Source: Lujinxingia vulgaris
Lineage (GTDB): Bacteria > Myxococcota_A > Bradymonadia > Bradymonadales > Bradymonadaceae
DNA length: 64,000 nt
Assembly: GCF_007997005.1 (NCBI RefSeq)
Contig: NZ_VOSL01000145.1
Span: 18,930 to 82,929 of the forward strand
Direction: 5' to 3'
In this document: one piece after another, positions 1 to 7,316 of the stretch
Layout: each line of letters begins with the position of its first letter
Position numbering within the stretch: the stretch's first letter is position 1
Program-made: the position numbers and the translations under genes
The notes under the pieces: model-generated
Told to the model about the DNA's origin: nothing
Seen by the model: the letters and a program-made list of their open reading frames with translations, nothing else
Database searches by the model: none

Positions 1-351
1 CGCCGCATCGGCGCCATCAAGGACGGCACCGATCTGACCGGTAACCGCACCCGGGTTAAAGTGGTCAAGAACAAGGTCGCGCCGCCCTTCAAAGAGGCCG
101 AGTTCGACATCATGTACGGCCAGGGCATCAGCCGTCAGGGCGATCTGGTGGACCTGGGCTCGGAGATCGGCGTGATCGACAAGGCCGGCTCCTGGTACAG
201 CTACGGCGATGATCGTCTGGGGCAGGGGCGTGAGAACGCCAAGCAGTTCCTGCTCGATAACCCGGAGATCGAGGCCGAGATCGAGGCCAAGATCCGCGAG
301 CATTACGGCATGGCGCCGCCGAAGGTCGCCGAAGAGGCCGCCGAGGCCTGA
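1..351 (+). CDS. recA: RecA recombinase, C-terminal part (5' end outside window)
   Basis: This is an open frame from the first base to TGA at 349-351, giving 116 residues. The residues [31 protein letters not shown] and [17 protein letters not shown] are diagnostic of the RecA core end and C-terminal domain. RecA forms ATP-dependent filaments on single-stranded DNA, exchanges strands and triggers LexA cleavage. The tail is short and Ala/Glu-rich ([12 protein letters not shown]), as in many RecA proteins whose acidic tail modulates DNA binding. The N-terminal ATPase part lies outside the window. A strong terminator follows at 404-438, so the gene ends its transcription unit. Confidence 0.96.
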   Translation, partial: RRIGAIKDGTDLTGNRTRVKVVKNKVAPPFKEAEFDIMYGQGISRQGDLVDLGSEIGVIDKAGSWYSYGDDRLGQGRENAKQFLLDNPEIEAEIEAKIREHYGMAPPKVAEEAAEA

Positions 352-403
352 ACGGCATCTGCGAGTGTGCGCAAGAAGACCGGCGCGTAGAGCGTCGGTC
401 AAA

Positions 404-438
404 AGCGGCCTTTCCGATAAGGGGAGGTCGCTTTTTTT
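404..438 (+). terminator. Rho-independent terminator of recA
   Basis: The arms agcggcct (404-411) and aggtcgct (425-432) pair over 8 bp, extended inward by weaker pairs, with a GATAA loop. They run directly into seven T residues ending at 438. It lies 53 bp after the recA stop. Confidence 0.85.
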
Positions 439-475
439 GTGGCTCCCAGGGGCGGCTGACTTGCCAGATGGCGGG

Positions 476-504
476 TTGAGTTTACCCGGCCGGCATGCCA
501 CAAT
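476..504 (+). promoter_or_regulatory. Possible promoter for the pilT unit
   Basis: TTGAGT at 476-481 is followed by a 17-bp spacer and CACAAT at 499-504. It lies just after the recA terminator and upstream of a 290-nt leader to pilT. Both hexamers are imperfect, so this is a weak call. The rest of 505-794 holds only the small ORF listed separately and a short hairpin around 600-615. Confidence 0.25.
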
Positions 505-548
505 CGCGCCAGTTTCCCCGTACTTCACTACGCCGTGAGGAGAAGTTG

Positions 549-689
549 ATGTCGCTGGATGCGAGATCGAGAGCGACGCGGACAAGGCGCAAAACGCGGG
601 CGATGCTTTTGCATCGTCGAGGCTTTGCAGCGCAGGTCGCGGTGCTCTCGATGCAGCAGACGCGGCGTCAACACGAACACAGGGCGTAA
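549..689 (+). CDS. Possible small basic protein (46 aa)
   Basis: ATG at 549 is preceded by a good Shine-Dalgarno (TGAGGAG, spacing about 6). It opens a 46-codon frame rich in Arg (MSLDARSRATRTRRKTRAM...) ending with TAA at 687-689. No family is recognised. The SD makes it better than a random ORF, but Arg-rich short frames arise easily in GC-rich DNA. It sits in the leader of pilT and could act as a leader ORF. Confidence 0.25.
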   Translation: MSLDARSRATRTRRKTRAMLLHRRGFAAQVAVLSMQQTRRQHEHRA

Positions 690-794
690 TTAAGCGTCGG
701 CCGCGTCATGCGGTCAGAGCCAGCGCGCCGGGCGTCAGTGAGCTTCTTCGGGGGGAGTTTTCACGCCGTCGGGCGCAGCACCAGGACCAGGGCG

Positions 795-1979
795 ATGAGC
801 AGCAATCAAGACCTCAATAAGATCTTGCAGATCGCCGTCAAAGGCGGGGCCAGCGACATCCATATCAAGGCGGGGCTTCCGCCGATCTTTCGGATCGACG
901 GGGCGTTGTTACCGCTGCGCGAAGCGCGGCGCTTGAGCCCCGAAGAGATCGGGAAGATGGCCTCCGATATCATGGCGCGTTTTCAGCGCGAGCAGTTCCA
1001 GGAGACCCTCGACATCGACCTCTCCTACGGGGTGCCCGGGGTGGGACGTTTTCGCGTCAACGTCTTTCAGCAGCGCGGCTCGATCGGGATGGTCTTCCGG
1101 GTCATCCCCTTTAAGGTCGCCTCGATCGAGGAGCTCTTGCTTCCCGACGCGGTGCGCACCCTGGCTGAGGAGCGCCGCGGGCTGATTCTGGTGACCGGGG
1201 CCACGGGCAGCGGTAAGTCCACGACGCTGGCCTCGATGGTCGACTACATCAACCAGACGCGCACCTCGCACATCATCACGATTGAAGACCCCATTGAGTT
1301 TTTGATCCGCGATAAGCGCAGCATCATCAACCAGCGCGAGATCGGCAACGACACCAACACCTTTGCCCGCGCGCTCAAGGCGGCGCTTCGTCAGGATCCG
1401 GACGTGATCATGATGGGGGAGATGCGCGATCTGGAGACGATCGAGATCGCGATGACCGCCGCCGAGACCGGCCACCTGGTGATGTCGACCTTGCACACGG
1501 TGGATGCGGCCGAGGCGGTCACCCGTATCGTGACGGCCTTTCCGCCGCATATGCGCGATCAGGCGCGCTACCAGTTTGCGAACCTCTACCGCGGGGTGGT
1601 CTCTCAGCGCCTGGTGCCGCGGGCCGATGGCAAGGGGCGGGTGCCGGCGGTGGAAGTGATGCTCTCTACCGCGCGCCTGCGCGAGATGATTCTGGAAGAA
1701 GCCACCGCGCGCTCGCTCACCGAGCAGATCGCCAAGGGCTTTGATAACTACGGGATGCAGAGCTTTGACCAGTCGCTGATGTGGCTTTTGCAGAACGGCT
1801 ACATCACCTACGAAGAGGCGTTGATTCAGTCGAGCAACCCCGATGACTTCGCGCTGCGCGTCAGCGGCATCGGTTCGACCAGCGGTGATGGGCAGTGGCA
1901 GGGCTTTGAGGGCCGCGAGAAGGCCAGCCCGGTGGAGGATGACTTCGATCTCGATGAGTTTGAGATCGATCGATTTTAA
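795..1979 (+). CDS. pilT: PilT-like type IV pilus retraction ATPase
   Basis: A 394-residue protein of the PilT/PilU family, the hexameric cytoplasmic ATPase that depolymerises type IVa pili and drives twitching (S-) motility. The N-terminal PAS-like domain (KGGASDIHIKAG) is followed by the RecA-like core with Walker A GATGSGKST near residue 135, Asp box THIITIEDP(I/V)E-type, Walker B DPDVIMMGEMRD near residue 201 and His box TGHLVMSTLHT. The start at 795 (MSSNQDLNKI) matches the family N-terminus; an upstream in-frame ATG at 708 adds 29 unlikely residues. It is longer than usual PilT (about 350) because of an acidic tail ending in DDFDLDEFEIDRF. The PilT AIRNLIRE-type motif is replaced by STARLREMIL, so PilT versus PilU is unresolved. 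No other pil genes are nearby. Confidence 0.93.
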   Translation: MSSNQDLNKILQIAVKGGASDIHIKAGLPPIFRIDGALLPLREARRLSPEEIGKMASDIMARFQREQFQETLDIDLSYGVPGVGRFRVNVFQQRGSIGMVFRVIPFKVASIEELLLPDAVRTLAEERRGLILVTGATGSGKSTTLASMVDYINQTRTSHIITIEDPIEFLIRDKRSIINQREIGNDTNTFARALKAALRQDPDVIMMGEMRDLETIEIAMTAAETGHLVMSTLHTVDAAEAVTRIVTAFPPHMRDQARYQFANLYRGVVSQRLVPRADGKGRVPAVEVMLSTARLREMILEEATARSLTEQIAKGFDNYGMQSFDQSLMWLLQNGYITYEEALIQSSNPDDFALRVSGIGSTSGDGQWQGFEGREKASPVEDDFDLDEFEIDRF

Positions 1980-2091
1980 GAGCTGCGCCCCTCGCCGAGA
2001 GTCTGGCGGTGGGGCGCGATGGTGTTGAATCCAACATGGCGGCTCGTCGATGGCGAGCGCGCGTGATGAACCACGGCGACGGGGTCGAGAC

Positions 2092-3531
2092 GTGAAGATT
2101 GTGAAGCGCAAGAAGACATCCTGGCAGACGCTCGCGGCGATTCTGGCATGGGCGGCAGTCATGTTGCTGGCCAGCGTGGCCACCGCCCAGGGGCGAGGCG
2201 ACGATGACGAGACCACCCGCGTGACCCTCACCGAGATCCCGGGAGGTGGCACCGCTCGCCTGATCATGGAGCTTCGCGACATCAGCGGGCTTGATGTGCG
2301 CGACGCCGACTGGTTCGCCAACCAGGTGCGGGGCCGCGCGTTTCGCATCGACGGGATCGCCGAGCGCTCGTCGGACATGATGTGGGTGATGCGCGGCGGC
2401 AGCATCGCTGTGGTGATTCACCTGGTGGAGTACGACGCCCAGGAGTACCGGGTGCAGTTCATCACCGCCGAGAGCGGCACCCCGGAGCATCAGTTCCCCA
2501 TCGATCGCAGCGAGGAGGGGCTTAACCGCACCGGCGCGCGCATGATCCGCGCAGAGCTGGAGCGTTTCCTGGGCATCGGAGGCGCGCCGGTGGCACAGCA
2601 GGCCCCGCAGCCTCAGGAGTCGCAGCCTCAGGAAGCCCAGGCGGAGACGCCTCAGGCCGAGCCTGACTCCGGCCAGCAGTCGCAGCCGCAGGCGGAGACG
2701 CCCCAGGCCCGCGCCGAGGTCGCCCCGGTTGAAGAAGATCTCGATTCGGCCGACCCCGAGGCGATGCGCCGGCGCGCCGCGGCCGAAGAGCAGGCCCTGC
2801 TCGAAGCGCTCTCGCGCAACTGGCTGTGGGTCCGTGGCTACGGCCGGATGTTCCGCAAAGATTTCATGGTCGCCGGTGAGAGCGCCATCTTCAGCTACAA
2901 GTCGGCCAGCTTCCCGGGCTTTGAGCTCGATGTGGAAGCCTTCCCCTTCGGGCGCACCAACCCCGAGATGGTCGCCGCTGGCTTCTACGTCAACTACAGC
3001 CACGGCTTCGATGGACTGAATATCGTCACCGAGGATGAGACCGGGGTGAGCGAGCAGACCGTCAGCCTGCAGTCGATGGTCCTTGAAGGCGGCGCGATCT
3101 ATCGTCTGGACTCCCCGCTGGATAACTCCAACCGCCAGCTTCGCTTTAAGCTGGGCGCCCGTTACGACAGCTTCAGCGCCACCGAAAACCCCATCCTGCC
3201 CTCGACCAGCGTCATCTCGCTGGTGGTGGGCACCCGCCTGGTGCTGCCGGTGATCGTGGAAGAGTTCGCCGTCACCGCCGGGGTGGATGTGGCGCCGGTC
3301 TCCGTCTTCCGAAACGGGGCGGAGGTTTTCGGAACAGACTCCTTTAGCTACGGGTTTGGCACAGAGCTTGGGTTTGTGTACGAGTTTATGGACAACCTGT
3401 TTATGTCGGGGTCCTATGGATTTCGCATCACGCGCAGCGACTTCACCGGTCAGGGCGAGAGCGAGTTTGCGGAGTCGGATGCGTTCGACATGAATCAGGG
3501 CCTGAAGGTAGGCGTCGTCTACCAGTATTGA
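2092..3531 (+). CDS. Predicted outer-membrane beta-barrel protein with periplasmic N-domain
   Basis: A 479-residue protein of unrecognised family. A signal peptide (TM-like LAAILAWAAVMLLASVATA) ends in ATA/AQG. Residues about 38-165 form a globular domain, followed by a Gln/Pro/Glu-rich linker (about 169-215) with repeated PQ(E/A)xQ motifs. From about 245 the sequence alternates polar and hydrophobic residues in the pattern of outer-membrane beta strands and ends in KVGVVYQY, a typical C-terminal aromatic barrel ending. GTG 2092 is chosen because the basic n-region KIVKRKK directly precedes the hydrophobic core; an in-frame ATG at 2050 is possible. It lies between pilT and the PilZ-like gene on the same strand, which suggests a surface/motility setting but proves nothing. 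Confidence 0.6.
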   Translation: MKIVKRKKTSWQTLAAILAWAAVMLLASVATAQGRGDDDETTRVTLTEIPGGGTARLIMELRDISGLDVRDADWFANQVRGRAFRIDGIAERSSDMMWVMRGGSIAVVIHLVEYDAQEYRVQFITAESGTPEHQFPIDRSEEGLNRTGARMIRAELERFLGIGGAPVAQQAPQPQESQPQEAQAETPQAEPDSGQQSQPQAETPQARAEVAPVEEDLDSADPEAMRRRAAAEEQALLEALSRNWLWVRGYGRMFRKDFMVAGESAIFSYKSASFPGFELDVEAFPFGRTNPEMVAAGFYVNYSHGFDGLNIVTEDETGVSEQTVSLQSMVLEGGAIYRLDSPLDNSNRQLRFKLGARYDSFSATENPILPSTSVISLVVGTRLVLPVIVEEFAVTAGVDVAPVSVFRNGAEVFGTDSFSYGFGTELGFVYEFMDNLFMSGSYGFRITRSDFTGQGESEFAESDAFDMNQGLKVGVVYQY

Positions 3532-3609
3532 GGTCGCACCCCCGGTTGTGCGCGCCGTTGCCATGATGGGCGAGGCGCCCGACCCTTCTTGCAGGTACGA
3601 GGCAGTTCG

Positions 3610-5253
3610 GTGAGCGATAGCAACTTCTCCGCGATTCGTGCGCGGCTAAAATTTCCGTCGATTGAAGCCTTCAAAGAGGGCTATGGCCGCTACATCTCTG
3701 CGGGAGGGATGTTCGTGCCGATGTCGCCCCAGAAGCTTAAGCCGGTGGGCACGACGGTGCGCTTCCAGTTTTTGCTGGCCGACGGCACCTCGGCGCTGTT
3801 GGGCGAGGGCGTGGTGCGGCAGATCCGCGGGATGGATGGCGGGGAGTCCGGACCGGTGGGCATGCTGGTGAAGTTCACCAAGCTCAGCCCGGAGTCGAAG
3901 GCGCTGGTCGACGAGGTCGTGCGCTTTAAGACGGAGGGCTCCGGGGCGCATGCGGTCGAGGAGGCCGAGCCGTCCGAGCCAGCTGAAGAGCCTGCCTCCC
4001 AGGATGAGCAGCACACCGCCGAGGCGGAGATCCCCGACGACCTTTTTGGTGCCCCGGATGAGGCGCCGGAGAGCGCGGCGGCCTCCGGCGATGAGATCTT
4101 CGGGGGCGCCTCGGAGCCGGAGATTCCGATGCCCGGTGGGCTCAATGATCCCTCGGAGGCGGTGGCCGCGGCGCTTGCGCTGGGCTCAGAGCCGCAGCTG
4201 GTCGAGCCTCCCGAGCAGCCGGAGGTGCCGCTCACGCCGCCCGAGACGGCCTCGGAGGAGGCGGAGCTGGACTCGCTCGACGATCTTTTCGGCGTGCCCG
4301 ACGATGAGAGCGAGGAGGAGCTCGTGGCGCCGGCCGAGGCTGAGGCTGAGCCGGAAGCGATCCCCGAGACGACGCCGGCTCCTCCGGTCGATGAGGATCG
4401 GGCGCTCAAGCGCACCGAAGGTGGCCTCAAGGTCATGGCCTTCGAAGGCGATGAGCTGGCCGAAGAGGCCGCGCGCGAGTTCGAGATGTTTGCCGCCGCC
4501 GGCGACGATGATGAGATCGACGAGATGTTCGATAACATCTTCGGCGGAGGAGGCGACGACGACTTCTTCGGCGGTGGTGGAGAGGGCGGCGGAGACGTCT
4601 TCGGAGGCGGCGCTGAGTCGGTCGAAGCGGAGGCTCCTCAGCCGCCGGCTGCGCCCGCACCTGCACCCCCGGCCTTCGCGCTCGATGATGAGGCCGATGA
4701 GGCTGATGACGCCCTGATGGCCGATGACGACGACGAGGTCTTTGAGCTCGACAGCCCCGTGGACGAATCGGACTCCGAGGAGCTTCTGCTCGATGAGGTC
4801 TCCGACTCCGGGACCTTTGAGCTCGATGAGGCCTCGGACTCCGAAGAACTTCTGCTTGATGAGGTCTCGGACTCCGAAGAGCTGGAACTCGGTGAGGAGC
4901 CCTCGGACGTCGGTCCCAACGAGGAGATCCTCTCGTTGCTCTCGATGGACGAAGAGTCCGAAGCGGAGAGTGAGCTCAACCTGAGCCTGGGCGCCGGACT
5001 CGCTGAGAGCTCGGCGACGAGCAGCGACGACGGTGAGCCGGATAGCTTTGAGGCGCTCCTGGCCAGCGCCAAGCGCGAGATCGAGAGCAAAAAGGAGCCC
5101 GAGGAGGAGAAGAAGGGCGATATCCTCGATGAGCTTCTGGGCGATGATGATCTTCCGCCCGCCCCCGGTGCCGCGCCGACCTTTGCGGTTCCGCAGCCTG
5201 GCGAGAAGAAGAAAAAAGGCGGGTTTATGTCCAAGCTCTTTGGCAAGGACTGA
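3610..5253 (+). CDS. PilZ-like domain protein with acidic disordered region and basic tail
   Basis: A 547-residue cytoplasmic protein. Residues 1-105 resemble the PilZ-type domain common in myxobacteria (F-x-S-x-x-x-F-x-x-x-Y-x-x-x-I-S-x-G-G-M-F-V, then a beta-rich region), a fold that in other family members binds c-di-GMP; the RxxxR and D/NxSxxG motifs are not clearly complete. The rest is very acidic and low-complexity. It holds several D/E-x-x-F-G motifs (DDLFG, DEIFG, DNIFG, DDFFG, GDVFG), four 11-residue repeats SDSxxLxLDEx (nt 4768-4899) and a Lys-rich end, GEKKKKGGFMSKLFGKD. GTG 3610 has an SD (CGAGGC) and opens the conserved domain; the TTG at 3589 is less likely. It is probably a scaffold or adaptor. 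The basic C-terminal helix could touch membranes (inference). Confidence 0.65.
   Translation: MSDSNFSAIRARLKFPSIEAFKEGYGRYISAGGMFVPMSPQKLKPVGTTVRFQFLLADGTSALLGEGVVRQIRGMDGGESGPVGMLVKFTKLSPESKALVDEVVRFKTEGSGAHAVEEAEPSEPAEEPASQDEQHTAEAEIPDDLFGAPDEAPESAAASGDEIFGGASEPEIPMPGGLNDPSEAVAAALALGSEPQLVEPPEQPEVPLTPPETASEEAELDSLDDLFGVPDDESEEELVAPAEAEAEPEAIPETTPAPPVDEDRALKRTEGGLKVMAFEGDELAEEAAREFEMFAAAGDDDEIDEMFDNIFGGGGDDDFFGGGGEGGGDVFGGGAESVEAEAPQPPAAPAPAPPAFALDDEADEADDALMADDDDEVFELDSPVDESDSEELLLDEVSDSGTFELDEASDSEELLLDEVSDSEELELGEEPSDVGPNEEILSLLSMDEESEAESELNLSLGAGLAESSATSSDDGEPDSFEALLASAKREIESKKEPEEEKKGDILDELLGDDDLPPAPGAAPTFAVPQPGEKKKKGGFMSKLFGKD
4768..4899 (+). repeat. Four in-frame 33-bp repeats (11-residue acidic units)
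   Basis: Four consecutive 33-bp units encode SDSEELLLDEV, SDSGTFELDEA, SDSEELLLDEV and SDSEELELGEE. They lie inside the PilZ-like gene and keep the reading frame. Confidence 0.85.
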
Positions 5254-5285
5254 ACGCGCGCTCGCCACATGCACCCTGCATTTAA

Positions 5286-5318
5286 CCAAGGGCCGCTCCT
5301 GTTAAGGGCGGCCCTTGG
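5286..5318. other. Perfect 11-bp inverted repeat after the PilZ-like gene
   Basis: ccaagggccgc (5286-5296) and gcggcccttgg (5308-5318) pair perfectly around an 11-nt loop, 32 bp after the stop of the PilZ-like gene. There is no T tract on either side, so it may slow or stabilise mRNA ends but is not a classical terminator. Confidence 0.45.
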
Positions 5319-5434
5319 CGATCCAGGATCACGCAGGTGCGTGTTGGACTCGCACACGGCCCCGGTGCGGTCCGAGGCCAGCGAACGCCGCAGCGTCGAT
5401 TCTGGCGCGTCTGACGCCTCGATACGGAGTTGAT

Positions 5435-6094
5435 GTGAACGATCCTGCGTTTCATCTGGCCTATCTGCACGGTTTTGCCTCGAGCGCACGCTCGGTGATG
5501 GGGAGCTATCTGGCGCGGGAGCTGGAGGCGGTGGGCTACGGGCTGCACCGGCCGGACTTGAACGTGCCCTCGTTTTACGAGCTGACCTTCAGCGAGGCGT
5601 TGCGGGTGATGGACAGGCTCGATGCGGATGTGGCGCGCACCGGCAGGCCCTGGCGGCTGATAGGCTCGAGCATGGGAGGGTATCTGGCGGCGCGCTGGGC
5701 GCAGCTGAACCCGGGGAGGGTGGACCGGCTCTTGCTGCTGGCGCCGGGCTTTGATTTGCCGGCGCGCTGGCCGTACCTGGTGGGCAAAAAACGCATGGAG
5801 CGCTGGGAGGAGCAGGGGGAGTTGAAGCTGCCCGGGCCCGATGAGCGGATGCAACCTGTGAGCTGGAACTTCATTGAAGACGCGCGCACCCACGAGCCCT
5901 GGCCGAAGGTGGCGTGCCCCACGGTGATCGTGCACGGGACGCGGGATCCGACGGTGCCGGTGGCCTCGTCAAGGCGTTACGTGGAGGTGTATCCGGAGGT
6001 GCGTCTGGTGGAGGTCAATGACCGTCATCAGCTTCAGGAATCTCGCGATACGATATGGACGGAGTTGTTGCAACTCTTTGAAATTAAAGGGTAA
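5435..6094 (+). CDS. YqiA-like alpha/beta-hydrolase (esterase)
   Basis: A 219-residue single-domain alpha/beta hydrolase of the YqiA/YcfP esterase group. The nucleophile elbow is GSSMGG with Ser79. The acid is likely the Asp of HGTRDPTVP and the base the His of NDRHQL, in canonical order. The oxyanion region is YLHGFASSARS near residue 10. GTG 5435 is chosen because a GGAG sits 5 nt upstream and the family starts just before the first beta strand (FHLAYLHG); the longer frame from 5315 would overlap the inverted repeat at 5286-5318. The substrate is unknown; the family cleaves short acyl esters. It is followed by an unusual GATC-rich intergenic region. Confidence 0.8.
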   Translation: MNDPAFHLAYLHGFASSARSVMGSYLARELEAVGYGLHRPDLNVPSFYELTFSEALRVMDRLDADVARTGRPWRLIGSSMGGYLAARWAQLNPGRVDRLLLLAPGFDLPARWPYLVGKKRMERWEEQGELKLPGPDERMQPVSWNFIEDARTHEPWPKVACPTVIVHGTRDPTVPVASSRRYVEVYPEVRLVEVNDRHQLQESRDTIWTELLQLFEIKG

Positions 6095-6097
6095 ATG

Positions 6098-6316
6098 GAT
6101 CAAAGGTGATCGTTAGACGATCGATCAATGAAGAATTTTCAGTGAAGCAGCTTGACACCGATCGATCCCCCTCTTAGGCTCGGTTCCAGATCGAGTTAAG
6201 GCCTTGAGATCATTGATCCATCCGGCGTTATCAGGGGCATTAGAACGCCGAAAAAGCGATCTAGATCAAGCACTTAGACAGGCTTTGCGATCTCTGCCGG
6301 ACGCCGGCGCGAGATC
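6098..6316. promoter_or_regulatory. Cluster of 13 GATC sites upstream of a GATC-type methyltransferase
   Basis: GATC occurs at 6098, 6108, 6119, 6123, 6160, 6164, 6189, 6208, 6215, 6258, 6264, 6289 and 6313, i.e. 13 in 219 bp. Two are GATCGATC pairs (6119 and 6160) 41 bp apart. None occur in the roughly 100 bp before or the 139 bp after. The region is AT-rich relative to its surroundings and precedes the methyltransferase gene. An inverted repeat GGTATGC (6329-6335) / GCATACC (6351-6357) lies just downstream and could be a protein-binding site. Confidence 0.7.
6152..6180 (+). promoter_or_regulatory. Sigma70-like promoter with GATCGATC in its spacer
   Basis: A perfect -35 TTGACA (6152-6157), a 17-bp spacer and TAGGCT (6175-6180) form the best consensus promoter in this intergenic region. 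The spacer contains GATCGATC (6160-6167), so adenine methylation would sit between the two hexamers. Transcription would start near 6187 and leave a leader of about 270 nt before the methyltransferase ATG. Confidence 0.55.
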
Positions 6317-6455
6317 GCCACAGAGCTGGGTATGCGTTCGCTCCGGGACAGCATACCTCGGCCGGAACCATGGATGCGTTTCGCTAATGGCCACGGATGG
6401 CCCACCCCCAGACCAGGGATATGGTCGCGCGGGGTGTTAGACGACAGGGAAGTCA

Positions 6456-7247
6456 ATGCAAGCACGTGCGCAAGAACGGGCGGCGGTACTCTCTCCTTAT
6501 TACGAACATGAGCGCGGGGTGACCCTCTATAAGGGCGACTCGCTGGAGCTGCTGGAGGCGATGGAGCCGGAGCAGTTCGACATGATCTTTGCCGATCCTC
6601 CCTACTTCCTGTCGAACGACGGGGTGACCTGTAAGTCGGGGCGGATGGTCTCGGTGAATAAGGGGAGATGGGACCGCTCGCAGGGCGTGGAGGAGAATCA
6701 CGCGTTCAATCTGCGCTGGCTTGAGGCGTGTCAGCGCCTGCTCAAGCCCAACGGGTCGATGTGGGTCAGTGGTACGCACCACGTGATCTTCTCGATCGGG
6801 TTTGCGATGCAGTCGCTGGGGTTCAAGATCCTTAATGACATCGCCTGGTTTAAGGTCAATCCGCCGCCGAACCTCTCGTGCCGCTACTTTACCCACGGCA
6901 CCGAGACGGTGATCTGGGCCGGGCGCGATCATGACACCCGCCACACCTTCAACTACAAGGTGATGAAGGAGATGAACGGCGGCAAGCAGATGAAGAATCT
7001 GTGGAACATCATGGCGCCGCGCAAAGCGGAGAAGGCTCACGGCAAGCACCCCACGCAGAAGCCGATCGCGCTTCTGGACCGCATCGTGTTGGCCTCGACC
7101 AACGAGGGTGAGCGCATCCTCGACCCCTTCTGCGGCTCGTCGACCACCGGTGTGGCCGCGGTGCAGAACGGTCGCCACTACGTGGGATTGGATCAGAGCG
7201 AGGAGTACCTCGACCTGTCAATTCGTCGCATCGAAGAGCACCTCTGA
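6456..7247 (+). CDS. DpnA-like beta-class adenine-N6 DNA methyltransferase (likely GATC)
   Basis: A 263-residue S-adenosylmethionine-dependent DNA methyltransferase. The catalytic motif IV FADPPYFLSN comes first and the AdoMet motif I DPFCGSSTTGVAA near the C-terminus, which is the beta-class order. The stretches MVSVNKGRWDRS, APNLSCRYFTHGTET-type (here PPPNLSCRYFTHGTET) and GKHPTQKP closely resemble the DpnA (M.DpnIIB)/M2.MboI group that methylates adenine in GATC. That specificity is inferred from recall of the family, not tested. ATG 6456 has AGGGA 6 nt upstream. No restriction endonuclease gene flanks it, so it appears to be an orphan (solitary) methyltransferase, possibly regulatory. The 13-site GATC cluster directly upstream suggests autoregulation. 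The next gene, a helicase, begins 70 bp downstream. Confidence 0.88.
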   Translation: MQARAQERAAVLSPYYEHERGVTLYKGDSLELLEAMEPEQFDMIFADPPYFLSNDGVTCKSGRMVSVNKGRWDRSQGVEENHAFNLRWLEACQRLLKPNGSMWVSGTHHVIFSIGFAMQSLGFKILNDIAWFKVNPPPNLSCRYFTHGTETVIWAGRDHDTRHTFNYKVMKEMNGGKQMKNLWNIMAPRKAEKAHGKHPTQKPIALLDRIVLASTNEGERILDPFCGSSTTGVAAVQNGRHYVGLDQSEEYLDLSIRRIEEHL

Positions 7248-7316
7248 GGCGTTGGCGCGCTTCTTAAAGGGGGGCGTCATCGGGGGCGATGAGACAGGCC
7301 ACCTCAGGAGCGTGAT

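Noticed and set aside
909..2405. Long minus-strand ORF opposite pilT
   Set aside because: Shadow of the pilT reading frame.
5286..5318. Rho-independent terminator after the PilZ-like gene
   Set aside because: The stem is perfect but no T tract follows on either strand; listed only as an inverted repeat.
6204..6440. 78-residue plus-strand ORF in the GATC-rich region
   Set aside because: It starts with TTG without an SD, has no recognisable fold and lies within the GATC cluster; composition looks non-coding.
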